64,000 nt of DNA from Blastococcus mobilis (GCF_900188025.1 NZ_FZNO01000016.1:1-64000); one strand, 5' to 3'; shown: positions 9,942 to 18,366, numbered from the stretch's first letter. Translations and numbers: made by a program. The notes: generated from the letters alone by a model not told the origin.

Positions 9942-10388
9942 ATGAGCAGCAGCGACGAGCACCCGTACCGCGGCGCTCCACCACCACCGCCACCGGAGTC
10001 GCCCGCCGGCGGTCAGGGAGCACCCGGGTACCCGCCCCCGGGCTACGCCGCACCGGTCCACCCCGGACCGGGGTACGCCGCTCCCGGTTACGGCCAGCCC
10101 TACGGGCCACCTGGGTACGGGCCGCCCGGCTACCCGCCGGTCCACGTCCGGCCCACCAACACGATGGCGATCCTGGCGCTGGTGCTGGCGTTCGTCTTCG
10201 CGCCCGCCGGCCTCGTCCTGGGCATCGTCGCGCGCCGGCAGATCCGTCGGACCGGCGAGGACGGCGACGGCCTGGCGCTGGCCGGGATCATCGTCGGCGG
10301 CATCGTGACGGCGATCTTCGTGTTCTTCATCCTGCTCTGGATCATCGCGTTCGCCGCCTTCACCGGAACCGGCTCGTTCGGACCCTGA
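9942..10388 (+). CDS. DUF4190 domain-containing membrane protein
   Basis: A 148-residue protein, ATG 9942 after AGGAGGG. The first 70 residues are Pro/Gly/Tyr-rich with repeated PGYG/PPGY units, a disordered cytoplasmic tail. Two membrane helices follow (about 75-95 and 112-138) separated by the charged ARRQIRRTGEDGDGLALAG loop typical of DUF4190. The role is unknown. It diverges from the acyl-CoA dehydrogenase gene. Confidence 0.82.
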   Translation: MSSSDEHPYRGAPPPPPPESPAGGQGAPGYPPPGYAAPVHPGPGYAAPGYGQPYGPPGYGPPGYPPVHVRPTNTMAILALVLAFVFAPAGLVLGIVARRQIRRTGEDGDGLALAGIIVGGIVTAIFVFFILLWIIAFAAFTGTGSFGP

Positions 10389-10451
10389 GAAGGGATCCCG
10401 CTCCCGGGCTCCGTCGCCGGCTCGGCGATGCCACGGAGGGGGGCCAGACGC

Positions 10452-10491
10452 CGACGCGGCGGCACTGCCCGTCCGGGGTGCCGCCGCGTCG
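10452..10491. terminator. strong bidirectional terminator
   Basis: A perfect 14-bp stem, CGACGCGGCGGCAC (10452-10465) with its complement at 10478-10491, encloses a 12-nt loop. It sits in the 122-bp gap between the convergent DUF4190 and CoA-lyase genes. Confidence 0.75.
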
Positions 10492-10510
10492 CCGCGTCCA
10501 GGGGTGGAAC

Positions 10511-11464
10511 TCAGCCCTCCGGCGGGGTGAACGACGACGTGCGCTGCAGGCCGGCGGCGCGGCCCTTGCCGGCGATGACCAGGGCCATCTTGCGGCTGGC
10601 CTCGTCGATCATCTCGTCGCCCAGCATCGCGGAGCCCTTCTTGCCGCCGGCCTCCGACGTCGCCCAGTCGTAGGCGTCGAGGATGAGCTCGGCGTGGTCG
10701 TAGTCCTCCTGGGACGGCGCGTAGATCTCGTTGGCCGCATCGATCTGCCCGGGGTGCAGCACCCACTTGCCGTCGAAGCCGAGCATCGCCGAGCGCTTGG
10801 CGACCTCCTCGAAGGCGGGAACGTCGCGCACCTGGAGGAACGGACCGTCGATGGCCTGCACGCCGCGGGCGCGGGCGGCCATGAGGATCTGCATGAGGAT
10901 GTAGTGGAACGGGTCACCCGGGTAGTCCGGGTGCAGCGCACCGACCACCAGCGACTTCATGTTGATGCTGGCCATGAAGTCGGCCGGGCCGAAGATGATC
11001 GTCTCGATCCGGTCGCTGGCGAACGCGATGTCGTTGACGTTGATCAGGCCCTGCGCCGTCTCGATCTGCGCCTCGATGCCGATCCGGCCGACCTCGAGGC
11101 CGTTGGCCTTCTCGACCTGGCTGAGCAGCATGTCCAGGGCCTTCACCTGGGCGGCGTCCTGGACCTTCGGCAGCATGATGCAGTCGAGGTTCGCACCGGC
11201 GCCGCCGACGACTTCGAGCACGTCGGTGAAGGTCCACTCCGTCGTCCAGTCGTTGACGCGGACGGTGCGGATCTTCTCGCCCCAGCCGCCCTCGTTGAGG
11301 GCCGCGACGATGTTCTTGCGGGCGCCGGGCTTGGCCAGCGGCGCGCACGCGTCCTCGAGGTCGAGGAAGACCTGGTCCGCGGGCAGGCCCTTGGCCTTCT
11401 CCAGGAACCGGGGGTTGCTGCCGGGGACGGCCAGGTTGGAACGACGGGATCGGAGCTCGGCCAC
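10511..11464 (-). CDS. HpcH/HpaI aldolase family CoA-ester lyase (CitE/malyl-CoA lyase-like)
   Basis: A 317-residue TIM-barrel lyase. I start at the GTG at 11464 because GGAGG lies 6 nt upstream; a GTG at 11503 would add 13 residues but has no ribosome site. Characteristic segments are RRSNLAVPGSNPRFLEKA, the metal/substrate loop QVFLDLEDACAP, the conserved Glu in IEAQIETAQGLINV, and GKWVLHPGQID near the C-terminus. The family cleaves or condenses acyl-CoA esters such as malyl-CoA, beta-methylmalyl-CoA or citramalyl-CoA with Mg2+. The long, L-malyl/beta-methylmalyl-like form fits best, but the substrate is not decided by sequence. It is a single-gene unit. Confidence 0.88.
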   Translation of the reverse strand: MAELRSRRSNLAVPGSNPRFLEKAKGLPADQVFLDLEDACAPLAKPGARKNIVAALNEGGWGEKIRTVRVNDWTTEWTFTDVLEVVGGAGANLDCIMLPKVQDAAQVKALDMLLSQVEKANGLEVGRIGIEAQIETAQGLINVNDIAFASDRIETIIFGPADFMASINMKSLVVGALHPDYPGDPFHYILMQILMAARARGVQAIDGPFLQVRDVPAFEEVAKRSAMLGFDGKWVLHPGQIDAANEIYAPSQEDYDHAELILDAYDWATSEAGGKKGSAMLGDEMIDEASRKMALVIAGKGRAAGLQRTSSFTPPEG

Positions 11465-11631
11465 GGTGCCTCCGCTAGTCGATGGAGCCGGGAAGTCGGT
11501 CACCGGAGGGTAGCGACGCGGTGATCACCCCGCCGAGGCGCCGATGCGCCACCGCCCGGCCGAGTGCGCAGTTGTGGTCGACGACACGCGCCGGCTCGCC
11601 GGAACGGGCGACACGAAGTCCGCAGTCGGCC

Positions 11632-12558
11632 TCAGGTCGCGGGCTCGACCAGCGTCGTCGGGCGGCTGGCACGCACGACGAGTGCGACCCCCACGACGAC
11701 CAGCACCACCCCGGGCAGCGCGAGCAGCGGCGGCACCTGCCCCAGAAGCACGAGGGCGAACAGCAACGCGCCGGGCACCTCCAGCAGCACGGCGAGACTC
11801 ACCGCCGTCGGCCCGACGGATGACAGCACGAGGTTGAGCAGCGTGTGCCCGAACAGCTGGGCGGAGACGGTGATGGCCGCGATCAGCCACCAGTCCCGCG
11901 CCTCGAAGCCGGCCAACGGCGCGTCGACGACCACCGCCGAGGCCGCGATCGCCAGGGCGCACACCGAATAGGCGACCACCGCGTACGCCGACGTCGCCAG
12001 CCGCTGCCGGGCGCGCGCCCCGGCCAGCACGTACCCGCCGGCGCAGACCGCCCCCAGGAGGGCGAGGCCGTCACCGGCGAGGGCACGCAGGCTCACCGCG
12101 ACGTCGACCCCCGCGATCAGTGCCACGCCCGCCACCGCGAGCACCAGCCCCCACCAGACGGCGGTGGGCAGCCGCACACCGGAGATCCGGGCGGCCAGGG
12201 CCGTCCAGATGGGAGTCGTGGTCACCAGGGCCGTCGAGGCGGCCACCGTCGTCATGGAGAGGCTCGGCAACCAGGCCGCGAAGTGCGCCGCGAGAAACAG
12301 CCCGGCGACGACGGAACTGCGCAGGTCCCGCCAGCGGAGGCCGGTCAGCGTCGCGCGCTCCCGGGTCAGCAGCACCGGCACGAGAGCGGCGGCGCCGGCG
12401 GCGTTGCGCCAGAACGCCAACGCCAGCATCGGCGCGGCGACCATCGTGGTGAGCGGCGCCGAGAGGGAGACCCCGACGACGGCGAGCGAGAGGAGGCCGA
12501 CGTCCCGAGGGCCCGGGCGGTGCAGCGCCCAGGCCGCGGCGGTCGTGTCCGCCGTCAG
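11632..12558 (-). CDS. EamA/DMT family transporter
   Basis: About 308 residues with ten hydrophobic helices in two EamA repeats, a drug/metabolite exporter of the inner membrane; the substrate is unknown. The start is difficult. No ATG, GTG or TTG lies between the PhzF stop and the first helix, and the first ATG (12444) would remove that helix. A CTG at 12558 overlaps the PhzF stop as CTGA and gives a full-length protein, so I use it with caution. A GTG far upstream, inside phzF, is the alternative. It is co-transcribed with the PhzF gene. Confidence 0.82.
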   Translation of the reverse strand: MTADTTAAAWALHRPGPRDVGLLSLAVVGVSLSAPLTTMVAAPMLALAFWRNAAGAAALVPVLLTRERATLTGLRWRDLRSSVVAGLFLAAHFAAWLPSLSMTTVAASTALVTTTPIWTALAARISGVRLPTAVWWGLVLAVAGVALIAGVDVAVSLRALAGDGLALLGAVCAGGYVLAGARARQRLATSAYAVVAYSVCALAIAASAVVVDAPLAGFEARDWWLIAAITVSAQLFGHTLLNLVLSSVGPTAVSLAVLLEVPGALLFALVLLGQVPPLLALPGVVLVVVGVALVVRASRPTTLVEPAT

Positions 12559-13427
12559 GAGGGCACCCGGATGCGGCCGCGCGCGACCGGGACGACGGCG
12601 CCGCGCACCGTCGCGGCCACCGCCTTGCCCGCCGACGCCGTCACCGTGCACTCGAGCACCGACGGGCGGCCCAGCTTCTCGCCCTGTCGAACCACGTAGG
12701 ACGACGTCCCCTCGCGGGCCAGCAGGCCGCTCTCGACCAGCCAGACACCGGTGCCCAGAGCCGCCGATCCCGTCGCCGGGTCCTCGCCCCAGCGCAGGTC
12801 TCCCGCGAACACCCGGGCGTAGACGGTCGAGGCCGCGGCGTCCCAGGAGAGCACCGAGACCCCCTCCCCGACGCCGAGGGCGTCGAGCGCCCGCTGGTCG
12901 GGAACGGCCCGGTCGACCATGTCCGGTGTGACCGACAGGTAGGCGAACGGGAGGCCGCAGCCGGCGACGTCGGCGGGGAGGCCGGTGGTGTCGGCTGCGC
13001 TCAGCCCGAGTGCGGAGGCCAGCTCGGCGGGCGCGGGTCCGTCCTCGAGGGTGGGCCGGCCGCCGGAGAGCCGGGCGCCGTCGTCGTCCACCACGAGATC
13101 CAGGACGCCGACCCCGCACTCCTGACGCACGGACCCGGGGGCCAGCCGCCCCGACCGGACCAGGGTGTGGGCCGCGCCCACGCTCGGGTGCCCGGCGAAG
13201 GGCAGCTCGGTGAACGGCGTGAAGATGCGGACCCGGTAGTCGGCGCCGGGCTGGGTGGGCGCGCAGACGAACGAGGTCTCCGACAGGTGGAACTCGAAGG
13301 CAAGGGCCTGGCACTGCTCGGTGGTCAGTGCGTCGGCGTCGAACACCACGGCCAGCGGATTCCCGGCGAAGGCCCGCGGCGCGAACACGTCGACGACCTC
13401 GTAGTCCAGCTCCGGCGGGGACGACAC
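12555..13427 (-). CDS. PhzF family isomerase/epimerase
   Basis: A 290-residue protein of the PhzF (diaminopimelate-epimerase-like fold) family. The GTG at 13427 has no ribosome site but a TACCGT box 7 nt upstream, so it is probably translated from a leaderless message. Conserved features are VDVFAPRAFAGNPLAVV at the start, the catalytic Glu50 in LSETSFV, TPFTELPFAGHPSVG, and GEDPATGSAALG near the C-terminus. Family members isomerise small metabolites; there are no phenazine genes nearby, so the substrate is open. Its stop overlaps the start assigned to the EamA exporter, which might export the product. Confidence 0.88.
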   Translation of the reverse strand: MSSPPELDYEVVDVFAPRAFAGNPLAVVFDADALTTEQCQALAFEFHLSETSFVCAPTQPGADYRVRIFTPFTELPFAGHPSVGAAHTLVRSGRLAPGSVRQECGVGVLDLVVDDDGARLSGGRPTLEDGPAPAELASALGLSAADTTGLPADVAGCGLPFAYLSVTPDMVDRAVPDQRALDALGVGEGVSVLSWDAAASTVYARVFAGDLRWGEDPATGSAALGTGVWLVESGLLAREGTSSYVVRQGEKLGRPSVLECTVTASAGKAVAATVRGAVVPVARGRIRVPS

Positions 13428-13434
13428 GGCCCCG

Positions 13435-13440
13435 ACGGTA
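13435..13440 (-). promoter_or_regulatory. -10 box of leaderless phzF-like gene
   Basis: TACCGT on the minus strand ends 7 nt before the GTG at 13427, placing the transcription start at or next to the start codon. Confidence 0.5.
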
Positions 13441-13454
13441 GCCTCACTGATCGC

Positions 13455-13483
13455 CGACCGAGCGCACGACGTCGACCGAGCGC
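13455..13483. repeat. 11-bp direct repeat in a divergent promoter region
   Basis: CGACCGAGCGC occurs at 13455-13465 and again at 13473-13483, 18 bp apart, between the divergent PhzF and MgtE-N genes. It could bind a regulator of either gene; no more can be said. Confidence 0.3.
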
Positions 13484-13545
13484 GCGAGGTCGGCCAGGAC
13501 ACAGCACCCCGGTCACCGGGCCGAGAGCGCCAACGAGGAGGTTCC

Positions 13546-14784
13546 GTGACCACGGTGAGCAGGGCGTACGTCTCCCGGCTCGCCGGGCTGACGGTGTTCG
13601 ACCCCAACGGCGACCGCGTGGGCAAGGTGCGCGACGTGGTCGTCGCCCTGCGGGTGGGCACGGCCACGCCCCGGGTGCTCGGCATCGTGGTCGAGGTCGT
13701 CGCCCGCCGCCGGATCTTCGTGCCGATGGGCCGGGTCACCGCCGTCGACCCGGGCGCGGTCATGCTCGCGTCGGGCACGCTCAACCTGAAGCGCTTCGAG
13801 CAGCGTGCCGGCGAGACGCTGGTGCTCGGTGAGCTGCTCGACCGCACCGTCCGGATCGCGGAGAGCGGGCGGCCGGCCCACGTGGTGGACGCCGGCATCG
13901 AACAGACCCGCACCGGCGACTGGGTGCTCTCCCGGCTCGCCGTCCAGGAGCCCGGCCGGCTGGGCCGCCGCGGGCAGCTGCACCAGCTCGCCTGGGACGA
14001 GGTCGAGGGGCTGGCGCTGCCGCAGACGGGGCAGGGCGCCGAGACGCTGATCGCCACCTACCGGGACCTCAATGCGGCTGACGTCGCGCACGCTCTCCAG
14101 GACCTGCCGATCAAGCGCCGGCACGAGGTCGCGGAGGCGCTCGACGACGAGCGGCTGGCCGACGTCCTGGGTGAACTGCCCGAGGCCGACCAGGTCACCA
14201 TCCTGGGCACGCTGAACGAGAGCCGGGCCGCCGACGTCCTCGAGGAGATGGACCCTGACGACGCCGCCGACCTGCTCGCCGAGCTCTCCAACGTCGACCG
14301 CAACCGGCTGCTCGAGCTGATGGAGCCCGACGAGGCCGAGCCGGTGCGCCAGCTGCTCAAGTACTCGGAGGACACCGCCGGCGGCATCATGACCAGCGAG
14401 CCGGTGATCCTGTCTCCGGACGCCACCATCGCGGAGGCGCTCGCGCGGGTGCGCGAGCCGGAGCTGACCCCGGCGCTGGCGAGCCAGGTGTACGTCTGTC
14501 GCCCTCCGTCGGCCACTCCCACCGGCCGCTACCTGGGCCTGGCCCACATCCAGCGGCTGCTCCGCGAACCGCCGTCCACCCTGGTCAGCGGAGTCCTCGA
14601 CGACCTCGATCCGCTCCGACCCGAGGCTCCACTGGCCGAGGTCACCCGCTACTTCGCCACGTACAACCTGGTCGCGGCCCCGGTCGTGGACGCCCAGGGC
14701 CGGCTGGTGGGCGCGGTCAGCGTCGACGACGTCCTCGACCATCTCCTGCCCGACGACTGGCGTGAGCGGGCCCGCCGTGGCTGA
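13546..14784 (+). CDS. PRC-barrel, MgtE intracellular-domain and CBS-domain protein
   Basis: A 412-residue soluble protein starting at GTG 13546 behind GAGGAGG. In order: two PRC-barrel modules (about 8-80 and 88-160), an MgtE N-terminal helical domain (about 170-270, with PDDAADLLAELSNVDRNRLLELM) and a CBS pair (about 280-400, with EDTAGGIMTSEPV and VSVDDVLDHLLP). The MgtE pore domain is missing, so it is not itself a magnesium channel. It corresponds in position and architecture to the M. tuberculosis Rv1232c protein. It probably senses Mg2+ or adenine nucleotides and acts on a membrane partner, most obviously the overlapping DUF1003 protein. Confidence 0.88.
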   Translation: MTTVSRAYVSRLAGLTVFDPNGDRVGKVRDVVVALRVGTATPRVLGIVVEVVARRRIFVPMGRVTAVDPGAVMLASGTLNLKRFEQRAGETLVLGELLDRTVRIAESGRPAHVVDAGIEQTRTGDWVLSRLAVQEPGRLGRRGQLHQLAWDEVEGLALPQTGQGAETLIATYRDLNAADVAHALQDLPIKRRHEVAEALDDERLADVLGELPEADQVTILGTLNESRAADVLEEMDPDDAADLLAELSNVDRNRLLELMEPDEAEPVRQLLKYSEDTAGGIMTSEPVILSPDATIAEALARVREPELTPALASQVYVCRPPSATPTGRYLGLAHIQRLLREPPSTLVSGVLDDLDPLRPEAPLAEVTRYFATYNLVAAPVVDAQGRLVGAVSVDDVLDHLLPDDWRERARRG

Positions 14785-15283
14785 CACCCCACGGCTGGAC
14801 GTGCCGCGCGGGCGCACGCGCGGGGTCACCAGCTTCCTCAGGCTGCATCCCGACGCGGTCGGCCAGTTCGCCGAGAGCATCGCCCGGTTCCTGGGCACCG
14901 GCCGGTTCCTCACCGTGCAGACGATCATCGTGATCGTCTGGATCACGCTGAACGTGGCCGCGGTCCAGCTGCGCTGGGACCCCTACCCCTTCATCCTGCT
15001 GAACCTGGCCTTCTCCACCCAGGCCGCCTACGCCGCGCCGCTGATCCTGCTGGCCCAGAACCGGCAGGCCGACCGCGACCGCGTGCAGGCCGAGGAGGAC
15101 CGCGCCCGGGCCGCCTCGACCCGCGCCGACACCGAGTACCTGGCGCGCGAGCTGGCGTCCCTGCGGGTGGCCGTCGGCGAGCTCGCCACCCGCGACTTCA
15201 TCCGCAGCGAGCTGAACCGACTCACCAGCGACGACGGCGACGATCGCCGCGAGAGGCTCCGGCGCCGCGACCCGGTCACCTGA
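14777..15283 (+). CDS. DUF1003 family membrane protein
   Basis: A 168-residue protein with two membrane helices (about 43-63 and 71-91) preceded by the family motif ARFLGTGRFLTVQT and followed by a long charged coiled coil. The start is chosen at GTG 14777, which yields the common opening ADTPRLDVPRGR; a GTG at 14762 would add five residues. The gene overlaps the PRC/MgtE-N/CBS gene by 8 bp, so both are made together and probably form one membrane complex. The function is unknown. Confidence 0.85.
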   Translation: MADTPRLDVPRGRTRGVTSFLRLHPDAVGQFAESIARFLGTGRFLTVQTIIVIVWITLNVAAVQLRWDPYPFILLNLAFSTQAAYAAPLILLAQNRQADRDRVQAEEDRARAASTRADTEYLARELASLRVAVGELATRDFIRSELNRLTSDDGDDRRERLRRRDPVT

Positions 15284-15298
15284 CGCGCCGATCGCCTC

Positions 15299-15333
15299 GC
15301 GCGCGCGGGCGCCGCGGGGCCCGCAGCGCGCGC
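15299..15333. terminator. bidirectional terminator
   Basis: GCGCGCGCGGGC (15299-15310) pairs with GCCC plus GCGCGCGC (15319-15333) with a small bulge, between the convergent DUF1003 and azlD genes. Confidence 0.6.
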
Positions 15334-15335
15334 CG

Positions 15336-15653
15336 TCAGCCGGTGAGGACGTGCACCAGCGCGCCCGCAGCGCCGGCCAGTAGCAGGACGACGATGAACG
15401 GCGCGCGCAGCGCCAGCGCGACCGCCGCGACGGCGAGGCCGGCGAGGCGGCCGTCGAGCACCAGCTGGTCGCCCGACGTGAGCGCCTGCACCGCCACGAG
15501 CGCGGCCAGCAGCGCGGCCGGCACGAAGTCCACGATCCGGGCGACCCACGGCTGCTCGACCCAGGACGCCGGCACCGACAGCCCGGCGAGCTTGAGCACA
15601 TAGCAGCCGATCGAGGCGGTGAGCACCGCCGCCCACAGAGCCGTTCCGCTCAC
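15336..15653 (-). CDS. azlD: AzlD family branched-chain amino acid exporter subunit
   Basis: A 105-residue protein with four hydrophobic segments, the small partner of the AzlC/AzlD (BrnFE-like) exporter. It starts at GTG 15653, which overlaps the AzlC stop (GTGA), so the two subunits are translationally coupled. A conserved proline in the DFVPAALLAAL helix fits the family. By analogy with BrnFE of Corynebacterium the pair exports branched-chain amino acids or methionine. Confidence 0.85.
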   Translation of the reverse strand: MSGTALWAAVLTASIGCYVLKLAGLSVPASWVEQPWVARIVDFVPAALLAALVAVQALTSGDQLVLDGRLAGLAVAAVALALRAPFIVVLLLAGAAGALVHVLTG

Positions 15654-16348
15654 GTGGCCACCTCCTCGCGCGGCCGGGGCCGCCCGGCGAGGGCGACGGC
15701 CACCACCGCGGCGATCACCTGCACGCCGGCCGGCACGACCGGGGTCAGCGCCAGCGCGACGACGGCGCCACCGGCAGCCACCCGTCGCTGGACCGCGGCC
15801 TCCGGGAATCCCGTCCGCAGCCGCGGCCAGAGCAGGGCCAGGAACGCCGCGGGGACCACGGCGTCGAGAGCCGCCAGCGCCGGACCGGTCAAGGCGGCCG
15901 CACCGAGGGCGCCGACGACGGTCATGAGGTTCCAGGTCAGGAAGATCGAGGCCCCGCCTGCCAGGAAGGCGAGGCGTGCCAGGCGGCGGTCCGGCGCGGC
16001 GATGGAGAGCGCCGTCGTCTCGTCGATGACCCAGTGCGCCGTCCCGAGGCGCCGCAGGACGCCCCGCGGCTGCAGGAGCGGGACCAGGCGGACGCCGTAG
16101 ACGGTGTTGCGGGTGCCGAGCAGCAGGGCGCCCCCGACGGCGGCCAGCGCGCTGCCGCCGGCCCCGAGGACGCCGACCAGCGCGAACTGCGAGGCGCCGG
16201 TGAACATCAGCGCCGACATGGTCACCGTCTGCCAGAGGTCCAGCCCGGCGGCGTCGGCCGCGGCTCCGAAGGCGGCGCCGTAGAGGCCCACGGCCAGACC
16301 CAGCCCGATCGCGTCGCGCAGGGTCGCGGAGCGGGCGCCGGAGGTCAC
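15650..16348 (-). CDS. azlC: AzlC family branched-chain amino acid exporter subunit
   Basis: A 232-residue membrane protein, the large subunit of the AzlCD exporter. The GTG at 16348 gives the standard length; the ribosome site (AGGG) is weak. The early AVGLYGAAFGAAADAAGL and SALMFTGASQFALVGVLG segments are family signatures, followed by NTVYGVRLVPLL and HWVIDETTAL. It diverges from mrp. No Lrp-type regulator gene is adjacent, unlike the brn locus of Corynebacterium. Confidence 0.88.
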   Translation of the reverse strand: MTSGARSATLRDAIGLGLAVGLYGAAFGAAADAAGLDLWQTVTMSALMFTGASQFALVGVLGAGGSALAAVGGALLLGTRNTVYGVRLVPLLQPRGVLRRLGTAHWVIDETTALSIAAPDRRLARLAFLAGGASIFLTWNLMTVVGALGAAALTGPALAALDAVVPAAFLALLWPRLRTGFPEAAVQRRVAAGGAVVALALTPVVPAGVQVIAAVVAVALAGRPRPREEVAT

Positions 16349-16422
16349 TCCGGCGACCCTACGAGGCGAACTCGTGCGCCTGGGATCACCCTCCGCCGAA
16401 CGGCAGCGTCCACCGACCGCCG

Positions 16423-16428
16423 TACAGT
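16423..16428 (+). promoter_or_regulatory. possible -10 box for mrp
   Basis: TACAGT about 84 bp upstream of the mrp ATG matches the actinobacterial TANNNT box. No clear -35 element is visible. It would give a 5' leader of about 75-80 nt. Confidence 0.3.
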
Positions 16429-16512
16429 GGCAGGCGACCCGATTGCGCAGGTCGCCGCTGTCCGCAGGCCGGCCGCCGGGCGGGTTCCCCGTCGAAGGAG
16501 ACACACGCAACC

Positions 16513-17664
16513 ATGTCCGACACGCTGACCGGCTCGCCGGCGCTCGACGCCGTCACCGCCGCTCTGGCCACCGTCCAGGACCCGGAGATCAACCGCCCGC
16601 TCACCGAGCTCGGCATGGTCAAGGACGTGCAGATCGGCGCCGACGGCGCAGTCCGCGTCGACGTCTACCTCACCGTGGCCGGCTGCCCGATGCGCGAGAC
16701 CATCACCAACCGGGTCACCCAGGCCGTGTCCGCCGTCCCCGGCGTCACCTCGGTCGCGGTCGCCCTCGACGTGATGAGCGACGAGCAGCGGGCCGAGCTC
16801 CGGAAGACCGTCCGTGGCTCCGACGCCGCCGAGCCGGTGATCCCCTTCGCCCAGCCGGGCTCGCTGACCCGCGTCTACGCCGTCGCCTCCGGCAAGGGCG
16901 GCGTGGGCAAGTCCAGTGTCACGGTGAACCTGGCGGCGGCCCTGGCCAAGCGGGGGCTCTCGGTGGGTGTGGTCGACGCCGACATCTACGGCCACTCGGT
17001 GCCGCGCATGCTCGGCGTCGAGGACAAGCCGACCCAGGTCGACAACATGATCATGCCGCCGCAGGCCTACGGCGTGAAGGTCATCTCGATCGGCATGTTC
17101 ACCCCGGGCAACACGCCCGTCGTCTGGCGCGGACCGATGCTGCACCGCGCGCTGCAGCAGTTCCTCGCCGACGTGTGGTGGGGCGACCTGGACGTCCTGC
17201 TGATGGACCTCCCCCCGGGCACCGGTGACGTCGCGATCTCCGTCGCCCAGCTGGTCCCCAACGCCGAGATCCTCGTGGTCACGACGCCGCAGCTCGCCGC
17301 CGCCGAGGTGGCCGAGCGGGCCGGCGCCATCGCCACGCAGACCCACCAGCAGGTGGTCGGCGTCGTCGAGAACATGTCCTGGCTCGAGCTGCCCGACGGC
17401 TCGCGCATGGAAGTCTTCGGCTCCGGCGGGGGCGAGGCCGTGTCCGACGCGCTGACCCGCACGCTCGGTGCCCGGGTGCCGCTGTTGGGCCAGATCCCGC
17501 TCGACACGCGGCTCCGCGAGGCCGGGGACGCCGGTGCGCCGATCGTCCTCGCCGAGCCCGAGTCGGCCGCGGCGCAGGCGCTGGAGAAGATCGCCGACGG
17601 GCTCGCCGTCCGCCAGCGCGGTCTCGCCGGCATGTCGCTCGGGCTGACCCCGGTCCGCCGATAA
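16513..17664 (+). CDS. mrp: Mrp/NBP35 family ATP-binding iron-sulfur cluster carrier
   Basis: A 383-residue P-loop protein (the M. tuberculosis Rv1229c equivalent). Residues 8-100 form the MIP18/DUF59 domain with the conserved Cys in TVAGCPMRETI; the ATPase domain has the deviant Walker A SGKGGVGKSSV (127-136) and the switch motif VVDADIYGHSVPRML. The CxxC pair that bridges an FeS cluster in bacterial Mrp/ApbC, normally just after the ENMS motif, is replaced here by ENMSWLELPDG with no cysteine. FeS transfer must therefore differ from the E. coli model or depend on the DUF59 cysteine. AAGGAG precedes the ATG at 16513. Confidence 0.93.
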   Translation: MSDTLTGSPALDAVTAALATVQDPEINRPLTELGMVKDVQIGADGAVRVDVYLTVAGCPMRETITNRVTQAVSAVPGVTSVAVALDVMSDEQRAELRKTVRGSDAAEPVIPFAQPGSLTRVYAVASGKGGVGKSSVTVNLAAALAKRGLSVGVVDADIYGHSVPRMLGVEDKPTQVDNMIMPPQAYGVKVISIGMFTPGNTPVVWRGPMLHRALQQFLADVWWGDLDVLLMDLPPGTGDVAISVAQLVPNAEILVVTTPQLAAAEVAERAGAIATQTHQQVVGVVENMSWLELPDGSRMEVFGSGGGEAVSDALTRTLGARVPLLGQIPLDTRLREAGDAGAPIVLAEPESAAAQALEKIADGLAVRQRGLAGMSLGLTPVRR

Positions 17665-17668
17665 CACC

Positions 17669-17685
17669 GTCGTCCTCCGGACGAC
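17669..17685 (+). terminator. mrp terminator
   Basis: GTCGTCC (17669-17675), a 3-nt loop and GGACGAC (17679-17685) start 4 nt after the mrp stop. The same hairpin sequence recurs, inverted, after tatB at 18344-18363. Confidence 0.55.
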
Positions 17686-17786
17686 ACCGCGACCAGGTGC
17701 CGTCCCCCCGCCGGCTGAGCCCCGTGCGCACCTCCTCAGGGAGGCCTCCAGCCCCCCGTTCGTCGGTGCGTCCGGGGCCGGTCGCA

Positions 17787-17792
17787 TACGGT
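17787..17792 (+). promoter_or_regulatory. -10 box of leaderless SRPBCC gene
   Basis: TACGGT ends 6 nt before the ATG at 17799; no Shine-Dalgarno is present. Confidence 0.5.
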
Positions 17793-17798
17793 CGGCCC

Positions 17799-18257
17799 AT
17801 GAGCGACACGGTGGTCTCGGACAGCATCGACGTCGACGCCCCACCGGCCGCGGTGTTCGCGATCCTCGCCGACCCGCGTCAGCACTCCCGCATCGACGGC
17901 TCGGGATCGGTGGGCTCCGTCGTCGCGGGACCTGATCGGATCACCGCGACGGGGCAGACCTTCACCGTGCGGATGCGGCTGTTCGGCATCCCCTACGTGA
18001 TCCGCAACCGCGTGGTGGAGTTCGAGGCCGACCGGCGGATCGCCTGGCGGCACTTCACCGCCAACCGCTGGCGCTACGAGCTCGTGCCCACCCCCGACGG
18101 CGGAACGCGGGTCACCGAGACCTTCGACATGTCCGGAGCCGATCCGGTCACCACCGCGGTCGTCCGCGCGACGAAGTTCCCGGAGCGCAACCGGGAGGGC
18201 ATCACCGAGACGCTCGAGCGGCTGAAGAAGGCCGCCGAGACCGACGCCCGGCTCTGA
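17799..18257 (+). CDS. SRPBCC family protein (polyketide cyclase/dehydrase fold)
   Basis: A 152-residue START/Bet v1-like ligand-binding protein. It opens with the typical SDSIDVDAPPAAVFAILADP, in which the second strand leads into the first helix, and closes with the long C-terminal helix (NREGITETLERLKKAA). It has no signal peptide. Such proteins bind small hydrophobic ligands; no enzyme function can be assigned. It is a single gene with a leaderless promoter and near-identical hairpins on both sides (17669-17688 and 18344-18363). Confidence 0.82.
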   Translation: MSDTVVSDSIDVDAPPAAVFAILADPRQHSRIDGSGSVGSVVAGPDRITATGQTFTVRMRLFGIPYVIRNRVVEFEADRRIAWRHFTANRWRYELVPTPDGGTRVTETFDMSGADPVTTAVVRATKFPERNREGITETLERLKKAAETDARL

Positions 18258-18345
18258 CGGTTCCGTCCTGACGAGTGGGGGCCGGAGGCTCCCGCGAGGA
18301 AGGACTCAGCGGCTCACCGCGAGCGGGGACGGCACGTGGCCGCGG

Positions 18346-18364
18346 TGTCGTCCGGAGGACGACA
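18346..18364 (-). terminator. tatB (sigE block) terminator
   Basis: TGTCGTCC and GGACGACA form a perfect 8-bp stem with a 3-nt loop, directly after the tatB stop codon on the minus strand. Confidence 0.6.
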
Positions 18365-18366
18365 GA

